Assembly (NCBI GenBank): GCA_032718475.1
Contig: JAUCBJ010008526.1
Location: forward strand, 36,797 to 100,796
DNA: 64,000 bases
Direction: 5' to 3'
From: Nemertoderma westbladi
Taxonomy: Eukaryota > Xenacoelomorpha > Nemertodermatida > Nemertodermatidae
In this document: in pieces, positions 27,141 through 39,095 of the stretch
Numbering within the stretch: the stretch's first letter is position 1
Layout of the letters: each line of letters starts with the position of its first letter
Made by a program: the position numbers and the translations under genes
Notes under the pieces: model-generated
The model's database searches: none
Told to the model about the DNA's origin: nothing
What the model saw: only the letters and a program-made list of their open reading frames with translations

Positions 27141-29635
27141 CTGGCGTGTTTTCCGTAAAGTGAACTCAGCATGTTTTCCGTAAAGTGAGCTTCGGTGCGT
27201 TTTCCGTAAAGTGAACTCAGCATGTTTTCCTTAAAGTGAGCTCGGCGTGTTTTTCGTAAAGTGAGCTCGGTATGTTTTCCGTAAAGTGAACTCAGCATGT
27301 TTTCCGTAAAGTGAGCTTCGGTGCGTTTTCCGTAAAGTGAACTCAGCATGTTTTCCTTAAAGTGAGCTCGGCGTGTTTTCCGTAAAGTGAGCTCGGTATG
27401 TTTTCCGTAAAGTGAGCTTCGGTGCGTTTTCCGTAAAGTGAACTCAGCATGTTTTCCTTAAAGTGAGCTCGGCGTGTTTTCCGTAAAGTGAGCTCGGTAT
27501 GTTTTCCGTAAAGTGAACTCGGTATGTTTTCTGTACAATGAGCTCGATATATTTTCCGTAAAGTGAACTCAGCATGTTTTCCGTGAAGTGAGCTTCGGTG
27601 CGTTTTCCGTAAAGTGAACTCAGCATGTTTTCCTTAAAGTGAGCTCGGCGTGTTTTCCGTAAAGTGAGCTCGGTATGTTTTCCGTAAAGTGAACTCGGTA
27701 TGTTTTCTGTACAATGAGCTCGATATATTTTCCGTAAAGTGAGCTCGGTATGTTTTCCGTAAAGTGAACTCGGTATGTTTTCTGTAGAATGAGCTCGATA
27801 TATTTTCCGTAAAGTGAGCTCGGTGCGTTTTCCGTAAAGTGAACTCGGTATGTTTTCTGTACAATGAGCTCGATATATTTTCCGTAAAGTGAGCTCGGTA
27901 AGTTTTCCGTAAAGTGAACTCGGTATGTTTTCTGTAGAATGAGCTCGATATATTTTCCGTAAAGTGAGCTCGGTGCGTTTTCCGTAAAGTGAACTCGGTA
28001 AGTTTTCCGTAAAGTGAACTCCGCATGTTTTCCTTAAAGTGAGCTCGGCGTGTTTTCCGTAAAGTGAGCTCGGTATGTTTTCCGTAAAGTGAACTCGGTA
28101 TGTTTTCTGTAGAATGAGCTCGATATATTTTCCGTAAAGTGAGCTCGGTGCGTTTTCCGTAAAGTGAACTCGGTAAGTTTTCCATAAAGTGAACTCCGCA
28201 TGTTTTCCTTAAAGTGAACTCCGCATGTTTTCCTTAAAGTGAGCTCGGCGTGTTTTCCGTAAAGTGAGCTCGGTATGTTTTCCTTAAAGTGAGCTCGGTA
28301 TGTTTTTCGTAAAGTGAACTCGGTATGTTTTCTGTACAATGAGCTCGATATATTTTCCGTAAAGTGAGCTCTGTGTGTTTTCTGTAAAGTGAGCTCGGTG
28401 TGTTTTCTGTAAAATGAGCTGGGTATATTTTCCCTAAAGTGAGCTCGGTGTGTTTTCCTTAAAGTGAGCTTCGGTGTGTTTTCTGTAAAATGAGCTGGGT
28501 ATATTTTCCGTAAAGTGAGCTCGGTGTGTTTTCCGTAAAGTGAGCTCGTTGTATGTTTTCTGTAAAATGAGCTCGATATATTTTCCGTAAAGTGAGCTCG
28601 GTGCGTTTTCTGTATAATGAGCTAGGTATATTTTCCCTAAAGTGAGCTCGGTGGGTTTTCCGTAAAGTGAGCTCGGTATGTATTCCGTGAAGTGAACTCG
28701 GTATGTTTTCTGTACAATGAGCTCGATATATTTTCCGTTAAGTGAGCTCGGTGTGTTTTCCTTAAAGTGAGCTTCGGTGTGTTTTCCGTAAAGTGAGCTC
28801 GGTATGTTTTCCGTAAAGTGAGCTCGGTAAGTTTTCCATAAAGTGAGCTCGGTGGGTTTTCCGTAAAGTGAGCTCGGTATGTATTCCGTGAAGTGAACTC
28901 GGTATGTTTTCTGTACAATGAGCTCGATATATTTTCCGTTAAGTGAGCTTCGCTGTGTTTTCCGTAAAGTGAGCTCGGTATGTTTTCCGTAAAGTGAGCT
29001 CGGTGGGTTTTCCGTAAAGTGAGCTCGGTATGTATTCCGTGAAGTGAACTCGGTATGTTTTCTGTACAATGAGCTCGATATATTTTCCGTTAAGTGAGCT
29101 CGGTATATTTTCCGTAAAGTGAGCTCGGTGTGTATTCCGTGAAGTGAACTCGGTATGTTTTCTGTACAATGAGCTCGATATATTTTCCGTTAAGTGAGCT
29201 CGGTATATTTTCCGTAAAGTGAGCTCGGTGTGTATTCCGTGAAGTGAACTCGGTATGTTTTCTGTACAATGAGCTCGATATATTTTCCGTTAAGTGAGCT
29301 CGGTGTGTTTTCCTTAAAGTGAGCTCGGTGTGTTTTCCGTAAAGTGAGCTCGGTATGTTTTCCGTAAAGTGAGCTTGGTGTATTTTCTGTAAAATGAGCT
29401 CGGTAAAGTGAGCTCGGCGTGTTTTCCGTAAAGTGAGCTCGGTATGTTTTCCGTAAAGTGAGCTGGGTGTGTTTTCTGTAAAATGAGCTCGGTATATTTT
29501 CCGTAAAGTGAGCTCGGTGTGTTTTCTATAAAATGAGCTCGGTATATTTTCCCTAAAGTGTGCACGGTGTGTTTTCCGTAAAGTGAGCTCAGTATGTTTT
29601 CCATAAAATGAGCTCGGCTTGTTTTCCTTAATGAA
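27141..29635. repeat. 25-bp tandem array, about 100 copies
   Basis: The unit, read on the plus strand, is TGTTTTCCGTAAAGTGAGCT followed by CGGTA. Most copies contain GAGCTC. Variants include ttccttaaag, ttctgtacaatg, ttctgtagaatg and gtgcg endings, arranged in repeating groups of three or more units. On the minus strand all three frames stay open, because 25 leaves remainder 1 on division by 3, giving long periodic ORFs with no biological support. Confidence 0.96.
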
Positions 29636-31708
29636 ATTGTAAATAAAGTACAACCATCTGACGAAACAACCCGGAAACCCATCCTTAAAAAAAACAACTG
29701 AACTAAAGATTAAGTTCATTCCACGACAAAGTTCACGAGAACGCAAACAAGTCGTTCGGTTTACTATGGGGACTTAAGTAAGTTAAAAATAAAAAAAAAT
29801 AAAAGATTTTAGGAAAATTCAAACTCAAAAAAAAGGGAGATGGGGAATATAAAAATATACTGTATGAATGTAAAGTGCTCTAGTATATTCTACTGTAGTA
29901 GGATACTGATGGTGCTATTATACTGTAGAGATATCACTATATATGCCTACAGTCTGACTTTGTTAACCTGTTGTTGTTATGCAGGTTCTCAGTACCGTGC
30001 ATGGTGTTGGTGTATTACATATTTGTGACAATATAGATTACAGGATTATATCTAGATGATACTAATACTAATCTGATGCTTTTCCCACACTAGGGGCCGA
30101 AATGGATGCACAAACTAATTTATTTAGGCACCAAATAAAATTAACAAGGATAATACTATTCATTAAGCGATATGGCACTAAAATTCAATTGAGTTATAAA
30201 TTAATTAATTTAAAACAAACCGAAGTAAAATCGAGTTTATTATATGAGCTATGGAATAAATTTAAAATATCTACTTTCGTTGCCGTGATGATTTGTTCGC
30301 CCAATAAGATAGCGGGTGATGGTTTCTAGAACATGGTTTCTAGAACACGCTGTAAGGTGATACTTGTCCGCCACTGCGCCACAGAGCGAGCAAATACAGT
30401 CACTGGTAGGATCATGGAAATCAGTAGTGCTACAAATATGGTGATGGAAGCCGTGTATGGACATGCGTTTTCGGTGCATTTAAAACCGCCTGTAGATCAG
30501 CACACAAATAATTTTCCTTGCATATCGCCAGCACTAATCGATTTTGAGACGTTTTGTGTAATGAAAGTACGTGTTTTAGAAAATTTGTCTTTATTCTATC
30601 AATGTCGTGGAAATTTGATACCTTTAAGAACTGCCAGATTTCTCCGAGACCGTATAATATGTACTATAGGACGAACCTTTATGTTGAATAACTTTATCGC
30701 TGTACCGAGTGACAGTATAGTTGGATTTTTAATACCATGTATTGATTTAAGCGCCTTACATTGGATGTTTATAACGTGCAAACTGAAAGAAAGTGTTGGC
30801 TGTAACACAATACCGAGATAATACTAAATTAATTATTTTTTTATTAATTATACTAAAATAATTAATAATATGTATTTTATAACTTCAAATTTGGTTCAGA
30901 TAGAGTATTTAACCCGAGCTTTAAGAGTTACAGGTGATCTAATATACATGAAATGCAACATGTTCGAGGGGCCTTCGCGCAGGACGAGGCTCAGTTATCA
31001 GATACATAAATAAATAAGAAATTTAACCAAACAGCAAATAAGAATAAATCAAAGAAGAGATGAAAGTTCCCTCCCTCGTTTCAACCGCCCTCTTAATCTG
31101 CACCACCCCAACCCAAAGGAGCACAGAGGATTAATGAAAGGCAGAGGTATTAACAGGAAATTTGTGTTTTAAAAGTAATATATTTTCAGGTGTGGAGGCA
31201 ACCCAATTTGTAAAAATTATTACCTTATGCCGATAGTATTGATACTGAAATATTAATTTATAAGGTCGACACCTCAAAGAAATTATTTAGCTAATGATTC
31301 TAACGAATCACGATTAAATACTCCAGGCTATCATGTTGCTAGATAAATAATAAGCAAGCTAACTTATTTATTAGCCACTTTACACTAGTAGTGCCTGCCT
31401 TGCCTATGTCCTATAGATGTATTTACCCGTTCCAACTAATAGGCAATAGCCAGTATGCCAAGGAATGAGGGAGGTATAGAGTGACGAGGGCATGTTGATA
31501 CTTAATTACGTTTAGAACAAGTAAAAACACATTTCTTAAAGCAAATCACTTGAACTAATTAAAAACTATAATGGGATGGGGTATGGGGATTACAGCTGTA
31601 TAACTTTTAAGTATAATTATTTATATATTATACTATAAAATAATTAATTTCCATTAAAAGACAGGCTTGAAAATGCTGTTTTTACCCTAACCAACTTAAT
31701 AACTGCTA
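29636..31708. other. Intergenic DNA with one weak ORF
   Basis: AT-rich sequence after the 25-bp array. Apart from the open stretch at 30102-30821 (separate entry) no gene, RNA or repeat could be supported. Confidence 0.5.
30102..30821 (+). other. Open frame of 239 codons broken by one TAG, unknown
   Basis: One frame runs from ATG 30102 to a stop at 30819-30821 with a single internal TAG at 30327-30329, giving segments of 75 and 162 codons. The TAG lies in a 14-bp tandem duplication (atggtttctagaac twice, about 30319-30346). The second segment starts at the ATG inside the duplication. The translation has several Cys (for example VGFLIPCIDLSALHWMF) but no domain I recognise, no signal peptide and no clear splice structure. 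It could be a decayed mobile-element gene, a cryptic exon or chance. Confidence 0.2.
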
Positions 31709-33360
31709 TTATCTATGCTTCTCGAAGGCCACACGCAAATTCAACTTTGAAAACTTCTAAACTTTTGCCAAACAACATGTGTGCCCAGTTTGGATAGATT
31801 TCATTAAGATTTGGCTGAGTCATTAATGTTTAAAATTGAACACAACAGAACAACAGACACACCGATTGAGTTAGTGGTACCTGTATGCTAAGCTCGCTTA
31901 CTTTCGTCGCTCGCCCCACAGCTTAAATGTAAATTACAAGTAGCTCAGAATAAAGTAGTACGATTTATTAAAGACTATAGAAACCTAGGCACTACCTAAC
32001 TCTAGACATGACCTACTATAATGGCTCGTATAGTAGGTATAGCACGTGTTCCACACGTGAAAGTAAAATTTGGAGTGAGAATTGAAACGTAAGACGCCTC
32101 GTATTTCGCAAGCACACGTTTATCGCCAGAATACTCGCGGGTGATAATTAATCCTATCAATGAACCGATTGGCAGATGGCTGTGCGGCCTTATAAAAAAA
32201 TAGGTCCGTCCCATAAGTGGTAGAAGCAACCACTGGTGTGCAGTGAAACTGCTGATAGCAGAAATGAATTACATCACTTTTCTGCAATTAATGACTTTAA
32301 CAGGGGAATATATTGATACAATTTAGATAATTTCCCTTGCAAAATATGGGACGAGTTCCGATTAACATGTCAATGTACATTTTTTGTGTGGTTTTTAATT
32401 AAGTTTGCAAGCCAAGACTCAAGCTTAATTTCCTAAATTGTATCAAAATTCCCCTGCTAAAGTCATGGTTGTTAATTTCTTATTATAATATAGTATGTTC
32501 GGGTATTCTGAATCCATGCAGTCCATGCAGGATGGAATCCATGCAGTTTGATAAAATATATTTATTATACATGTATTTGCCACGTAATAGGTAGTTGATG
32601 TTTAAAATAATGGTATCATTTAGTTTATTTGGTTAGGTTAGGGCGTAGGTTAAATATATAGAGGTAGTTTAGAGGTTTGAGAGTGTATTAGGAGATAAGG
32701 TGTTGTTGCGCCCAGGCCCTGAGGTATCTGATGGGGCGAGTTCGCTGTACATTTTTGTGCGTTTTTTTATTTTATAGTTTTAATATTTTCATAGTTTTTT
32801 CATTTAGTTTACAGGGTAAGACCCAAGTTTCATTTCCTAAATTGTAGCAATTAATTAATAGTGTGGTAATGGAGTGGAGTTTTTAAAAGGAAACTCTGGC
32901 ATAAATATAACGCAATAAATTGACTTTATAAATTATCGACCATATAAATAACCACAAAACAGACAGAATAACCCTTAAACGAATTAATTAAATACCATTT
33001 CTATGCTTTCGCTTACAAAGATTAACTTGTATTTATACTATAAATTACAAAGATTCAATTATGAAAATAAGGACTTGAGTGTTTGCCATTGATGTTTATA
33101 GTGGCTCAGACTTCAAGTTTCTACATTTCGAATAGATTTCTTATCATATTAAACTCTATTTTTCCTTGCGCGTTCCTTGCGCGTTTCGTATCATTATAAT
33201 TTTGTGGGGCGAGCCTCGAAAGTAAGCGACCTTAGCATACAGATTCCACTATCTCCATCTGTGTGTCTGTCGATCCCCACTTGGTATACGATCATGTAGT
33301 CTGGCAAAAAAAAGCTTTACAATTTTTCAGGCGTGCGACCTTCGAGAAGCTAAGATAAAC
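31709..33360. mobile_element. Long imperfect inverted repeat, probable non-autonomous transposon
   Basis: The left arm 31709-31920 and right arm 33203-33360 are diverged inverted copies. Shared blocks, outside to inside, are CTTCTCGAAGG, a run around TTTTGCCA, ACAGACACAC, TGTATGCTAAG, CGCTTACTTTCG and GCTCGCCCCACA. The interior has no transposase; it contains a small MITE (32291-32466) and a diverged partial direct repeat of that MITE at about 32731-32850. Two independent, oppositely oriented copies of one repeat could also give this pattern. Confidence 0.5.
32291..32466. mobile_element. 176-bp MITE
   Basis: The ends form inverted repeats of about 36 bp: ATGACTTTAACAGGGGAATA at the left matches the complement of the right end (ATGACTTTAGCAGGGGAATT), followed on both by TGATACAATTTAG. 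The interior is AT-rich. A related segment lies 400 bp downstream (32731-32850), sharing the phrases GTACATTTTT, AAGACCCAAG/AAGACTCAAG and TTTCCTAAATTGTA. Confidence 0.65.
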
Positions 33361-33964
33361 GTACCGGTATAGTTAATTACGTCGTTAATTACAGTAAAAA
33401 ACAGCATTCGTATCCTTTCATGGAAATAAATTATGGTGGTATGCTTAAATTTCTTAAATACCGATTTTGTGCTAGAATCGCTCAATTTTAATTTGTGTTT
33501 CATAACTTAGCCTGGTGCTGCTCGAAAGCCCCACGAACGTTTAACTATGCGCAGTCTCGTAGAATATAAAACGTAATTACAGTAAAGGCCTACAGTACAG
33601 AAAATTATTATAACCTACCAACTTACTATAGTACTAGTTATGCATATTATAATAAATATAATTAATAATAATAATTTTTCATCAATCTTCAGACATTTAT
33701 TAAAACAACGTATTCCTGGAATATTTTTATGTATAATATTACAAATCATAACATCGACAAATAGACAGACAGACCGACATATAGCAAACCCTGGAAACTA
33801 CTGACAATAATAATAATAAATTATAAATAATAATTATTAATTATTATTATTACATTATTATGACATTGTAATTATTATTAATTAATAATAATTAATAATA
33901 TAATAATCACACAGGCAATGAGGTGTTATACAACTATAGCAACATCTTATTACTAAGACCCAGG
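33361..33964. other. AT-rich spacer, no gene
   Basis: Contains AAT/TAA-rich simple sequence around 33790-33900. No gene is seen. Confidence 0.5.
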
Positions 33965-34056
33965 ATCACCCTGCAGAGACGCCTCCTGAAGCTTGTTTGG
34001 CGCTACTGTTTTCGCCGGCAGGATCAACCGGTATACAATCTTGTGTTGTAACGTGC
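33965..34056 (+). mobile_element. Fragment of non-LTR element (C-terminal tail), copy D
   Basis: Translates to CFRRQDQPVYNLVL next to an LLKLVWRY segment. This matches the CFRREDQPVHNLVLW tail of the larger copies at 6.9 kb and 50.6 kb at about the protein level only. It lies immediately left of the BEL element. After the BEL 3' LTR the sequence resumes with GGGCAGCCAAATGG (compare the sibling's LVLWQPHG), so the LTR element may have inserted into or beside this remnant. Confidence 0.6.
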
Positions 34057-34083
34057 TGGTGAGAATATATAGGTCGTGGTGGG

Positions 34084-36208
34084 TGTAAAAGCTTTTACTG
34101 AATTGTCCGGTTATTTTTCCTTATTTTTCCCGTAAAGTACTCTGTAGTTGGTTTACCAGGCATAAAAAGGCCGTGTCCTTGCGGTACTGGTGTTTTAGCG
34201 GACATAAAAGCTATTTCTTCTGTATTTGTACTTTAGAGGACATAATCCGTAATTCCGTGACGTAAAAGCTCGATACTCTTGAAAACAGTGTCGCTACCAT
34301 GACGACGGCTAGCAGCTGATATTGCCACGTCGACGTTTCTTTGTTTCTCTGTTCTCTCGTTGTTCATGTTGACCAATCAGAGCGTTTGTGATCTCTGTGT
34401 TGGAGGTATATACAGAAACTCAGTAGTTCAGTGTTATGTTTTTGTCCAGAGCCTAAGAACCGGCTTTGGCACCTCCGTGTTTTAGTTTTTAGTCTTACAC
34501 TAGTAGGTTTAATTATAAAGGGCATATATCCTTTAACGCACCTACCTGACTCATGGAATCACTGCTAACTGATCATACATGCTGACTGCTGAAACATTGC
34601 AAACTCATAACAATCAGTGTTTTCATTGTTGTTTTATACTGCTATTTACGTCAGTTCTTCATAATATGGTTGATGAATTATTATATTTGGAATAACGATA
34701 AATAACCCCGAAACCCAATATTCTTGATATACCGAAGGTAAGAGAGAAAGGTTACCAATAACGATTGTGACTTATGTTAAAGTGGTTTGAAGTGAATCCA
34801 ATGTTATTTGATAGACCCTACATGAGTCAGCCTGTGTTCCTTTTATATGTGACTAAAATCAGTGAAGATTGGCAGATTAGTGTGCAGTATTGTGCAGCAT
34901 TGTGTATGAGTGAGTCTGTTAAAGAAGCAATTCCTAAAGAATGCGCCATATATGTGAATTATAATTAAGCCATATCGTTGTGAGTAGTTTAAGTCATAAC
35001 TCTGTTTATATAGATAAAGCGCCACGTCCTAAAGGAACTGTTAATATTCCCGAAGGTCCAGGTTGGAATTTTTGTAGAGTTTGCTCAACATGTGTGGCGC
35101 GGATTAGGGATCCTGGCGCGTAGTGACGGGGGCGTGTGGCGCGGATTAAGGATCCTGGCGCGTAGTGACAGGAGCGTGTGGCGCGCATTGAGGATCCTGG
35201 TGGTCCTGGCGCGAATATGGATGTAGGCTGGTAGGATTTAGTGTAGGATGTAGCGTAGCAGTGCACTGGCAGTGGCAACACATCCCACTCTACAGCTCTA
35301 TTTGAAATTATTCCATAGGTTTAAAAAGATTGAAAAATGTCAGCTCGCTTCGCTCGCGTTTATACTGTAAGCCTACTCTTAGCACTGTCTGGCTGTGGAC
35401 AAATGGAAACGGACAGATTGAGCATGACCATTAAAAACATGACTTGTTTCAAAAGTTTTTCAATTGTCAGATTCTTCAAACCAATAAAACCATGACAGCC
35501 TGCCTGCCTGCATGATTCAGCAGAATTTCCGTGCTTGCTACGCTCGCCAGCTCGCAATTTAATGACATCTGCATTTGACTACTTTAAATGCTGAAATGTT
35601 AAAATTTTCGTGCTCGCTACGCTCGCATTTGATCACATCTACATTTAAAAACAGTCAGTTGACGTTGACCTACTACTACAACTACAGCACTATCTCACTA
35701 TTACTGTCAGACTGTATTTATGTTAGGCCTAACATAATTGGAAAATTTCCTTGCTCGCTACGCTCGCATGTTAATGATAAAATACTGTAGGGCTACAGCA
35801 TTATAAACTGATAAATTATTACAATTAAGCAATTACTGCAAAATTTCATTGTCAATCAGTCAATTGTTGGCTTGGCGCGCATTAGATATCATGGCTGGCG
35901 CGATTTTCGTTTAACCAGGACGCGTGTGGCGCGCTTTTTGTCAGTATTCCATATAGGCCGAAGGTGAATAATATTGTCAGAGATTATATAATACTGTCAG
36001 TCGAATAATACATTAGGCTTACATAGCAATAAAATTAAACCGTCGAACCCAATCTCCCGGGAATCTCCAGCGGGTGAATGGTCGCGCACGGATTGGTTTC
36101 GACTAGTGTAGTGAATCAAATACTTGTCATAGACTAAAAACTGATTTAATATCTAGAAGACATCTTAATTTGGTGGGTTAAACTGCCAAAGGTCTGAAAG
36201 CGCGAACA
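34084..36208 (+). repeat. 5' LTR of the BEL element, interrupted
   Basis: 2,125 bp including a 900-bp insertion plus its 8-bp duplication; about 1.2 kb without it, matching the 3' LTR. It starts TGTAAAAGCTTTTACTG, itself a near-palindrome (AAAAGCTTTT), and ends GCGCGAACA. By eye it agrees with the 3' LTR almost everywhere. The main difference is at 34170-34190, where the 3' LTR has a different short patch. Confidence 0.92.
35058..35957. mobile_element. 900-bp DNA transposon inserted in the 5' LTR
   Basis: Flanked by an 8-bp direct duplication CCGAAGGT (35050-35057 and 35958-35965). The uninterrupted 3' LTR has a single copy at 45474-45481, so the empty site is visible in the same window. The ends are weak inverted repeats (CC...TGGAAT on both). 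The interior has GTGTGGCGCGGATT/GGATCCTGGCGCG tandem units of about 42 bp at 35090-35215, and four copies of a GCTCGCTACGCTCGC-like motif (35343, 35535, 35611, 35753). There is no transposase, so it is non-autonomous. An 8-bp duplication fits hAT-type insertion. Confidence 0.8.
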
Positions 36209-38369
36209 TTAAAGGATATAGCTTCTTTATTGCAGTAAGCAATAAAGTCGAAAGTACCGGTCGACCGGTAACCAGTAGGCCTGACTGCCTGATCATCCGG
36301 ACCGGTACCTACAGCAGTATTATTCGATTTTGATTATTATATACCAGTAGGCCTTAATAATTAATCAGGGACTGCAGCCCTGGTTTTTTATTGAGATTTT
36401 TACTTATTTCTGTCAAGTTTTATTTGTTTGTAGGCCAGTATTGAACAGAAGGCGTGTAAACCTCATCAGATTGTACAGACAATTTGTAGGCTGAGCTGTT
36501 GTCTGATTGCTGTTAAGTCTGAACGGATTACAGTGTGTGTAGAGCACTTGTCCGATTAAGTACGGTTAGGAAGTAGGGGCAGCCAATGCGGTAAGGTAAA
36601 CCCCCAACTAAAGAATAAGTCGCACTACTGGGTTAGAGCGCATACTCCCTAATCATTTCGGAGTCTGCATGTCCTGTAGTTTATTTAGGCTTGAGAGTAG
36701 TCTGCCATCGTTTAGTCTGTACTTTGTTTGTGTAAGTCTGTACGGGTAGCGTATAATTTTATTTAGATAATTTGTAGGCTGGATAGTTGTCTGGCTGTTA
36801 TTAGGTCTGAACGGATTGCCGCGTGTGTAGATCATCTGTCCGATTAAGTACGATTAGGCAGTAGGGGCAGCGAACGCTGTAAGGTAATCCCCCAACTAAA
36901 GAATAAGTCGCACTACTGGGTTAGAGCGCATACTCCCTAATCATTTCGGAGTCTGCATATACCGTAGTTTGTTTAGGCTTGATAGTAGTCTGTCAGTGTT
37001 CGGTCTGTATTTTGTTTGAGTGGTTTGTACGCGTAGCGTAATATTTATTATTCAGAGTTTATGCGATTATTCGCAACATTCAAGTCCCCAAGTTTGTTCC
37101 TACAGTAATTGTGTTTGTTATACATACCGCTATAGTTAAATTAACCCCGGTACTACACGGGCTGCTCGGCGTAGGTAAAGACTGGTGATTTTGTGCATCG
37201 GTCACTCCAGCAGATGCCGTGGTTCTTTTAGCTGTTCAAGTATATTTAATTACTGATTATCTGTTGTACAAGTACTCGTACCTAATTTAGGGTTTAGTGT
37301 ACAGTGCTTTCCGAAAATAATTAGTGTAGGCATTATATTTGTGTTGTAAAGTGGTTGATAGGCACATTCGATTAGCTCTATTAACTTCTAGGTAGGAACA
37401 CTCCGTGATACATAACGTAGAACCTATAGCGATACGGCTATAGGTCGTCAGGCGGTGGTATTTTCCTATCTAGACAACGCAGTGTATTTACTACTACTTA
37501 TTATTTCAAATACCGTAGTACTCTGTCCGTTGTAATAACCGGTTATCTAACCCTTTGTTAGGCTGGTTTGTAGACTTCTTGTAAAATTACCCTAAAAATT
37601 CGTATTTGTGTTTTTGTAAATTTTTGTGTTTATTTAGAGATTGTAATCTCACCCGAATTGTACGTAATTTGTAGTATTAAGTAACTTAGGTAAATTAGTA
37701 TTATTTGTTTTAGTGTCCTGTACGTAACACTTCACTGAAAGCGTACCGCTTTGTGTAGTGATTACCCCAGAAATAATAACATTTGTTTCAAAAATTGACA
37801 AAACCCATTAAAACGGGTATATATATATTATAAATCAAATCTAACGATTTATAAATAGTAGGCCTACCATATAACAATTAGGTCTCAATATCAGTTGGAC
37901 TACTGCTTAAATAACGGTAATAAAGTAAGTTAAAGTAACCAAGTAACCCTAAAGTTCAGAAATTCAATTATTCTAAAATAATTGATATACCGGTATTTAC
38001 GATAGGCCTATTATCTTATTTCTATAAATCTAGGCTGAAATTATACCGGTACTCGTAATTAATTCTATTCCAGAATTATATATACTACAAACTGTAAGCT
38101 GTATACCGGTATTACGATAGTCCTATTATATATTTATATATATTTGTGCTAAAATTATACCGGTATTCTGTGATAAACCTAGCCTGTAATAATACTTATA
38201 TAGTTATATATACTATAAGTATACCGGTATTCTAATATATTATATATATATCACGCTACACTGAGTAGCAGTAACGGTAATTAATTACTAGGCTAGCAGT
38301 TCATACTGAGTTACTAGACTTGCTTAGACTGTAATATAGCAGTAGGCATTCAACTGTACATACCTAGTC
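36209..38369 (+). other. Leader of the BEL element, about 2.2 kb
   Basis: Non-coding sequence between the 5' LTR and gag. It holds a 9-bp-stem hairpin (CTTTATTGC-agtaa-GCAATAAAG, 36225-36247), a 16-bp palindrome TACCGGTCGACCGGTA (36255-36270), a 288-bp tandem duplication (36481-37055), and evenly spaced ATACCGGTAT motifs just before gag (37989, 38043, 38104, 38158, 38220). These structures may serve packaging or translation; that is inference. Confidence 0.6.
36481..37055. repeat. 288-bp tandem duplication in the BEL leader
   Basis: Two copies start AATTTGTAGGCTG at 36481 and 36769. They share long blocks such as AAAGAATAAGTCGCACTACT and CCTAATCATTTCGGAGTCTG at a constant 288-bp offset, with scattered substitutions. 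Confidence 0.9.
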
Positions 38370-39095
38370 ATGTCTGATACTAAGCAGAACCTGTCAGACA
38401 GTCTACTAGATACAATGGATATCCTGCTCGGGCAGATGCAGGAGACTGTCCAGCAGTTCAAGGGCACAGTAAGGGAAAGTAAGTTAGAGTTGCAAGAAGT
38501 GCAGCAAAGTATCGCGTTAGAACGCGATAAATTAGTAAACTTAAAAAAGGGTATACCACCACCCTCTGTAACAATGTGTCAACCTGTTAGGTCTGAAGTA
38601 TTGCATGCGCAAGGTGTGGAGCCTACACGCATATATACTGCTAGCGAAGTAGAAACTCCTATAGTGAACCCTATTAAGGGTAATTATAGACCTGTTGATA
38701 ATGATATTCCCTATAGAACTGATCATAATCCGAGAAATTTATATACCGATAACTCGATATTAAATAGCACAATGGCCCAAGAAAGTTTTACGCGTCAAAT
38801 GGCTAGAACCGAAGCCCGGCAAGCGGTAAAGGTTGGAGAGATCGTCAAGTTCAATGGAGATGAGATGAAATGGTTACCTTTTAATGAATATTACAAAGAT
38901 AACATACAGAACTCTGTACTATCTAATGGAGAAAAACTTAGATACCTCATCGAGTGCTTGGAAGGATCTCCCAAGTTAATGGCGTTAAAGTTTATTGGCC
39001 ATCCAGACGGATTAAGACAAGTTTGGGATACACTAAACATCAGGTATGGTAAGGTAATAGGAATAATATCGCTGGGTACTTGTATGCCAAGTTAG
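38370..39095 (+). pseudogene. BEL Gag, N-terminal half
   Basis: A 241-codon frame from ATG 38370. The first ~65 residues form a likely coiled coil (LELQEVQQSIALERDKL). From about residue 155 the segment IVKFNGDEMKWLPFNEYYKD through LIECLEGSPKLMALKF and VWDTLNIRYGK matches the DUF1759 capsid-like region of BEL/Pao Gag. Gag assembles the cytoplasmic particle that packages element RNA. The frame then runs off into about 15 unrelated residues and stops, because the rest of Gag lies in another frame. The shift coincides with a 5-bp direct repeat GGTAAGGTAA at 39048-39057. Confidence 0.85.

Noticed and set aside
27059-29746. Minus-strand ORFs encoding SSLYGKHTELTLRK-type repeats
   Set aside because: Same artefact from the 25-bp array.
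34774-34968. 64-codon ORF present identically in both LTRs (also 45198-45392)
   Set aside because: It has no homology or start context, and identity only reflects LTR duplication.
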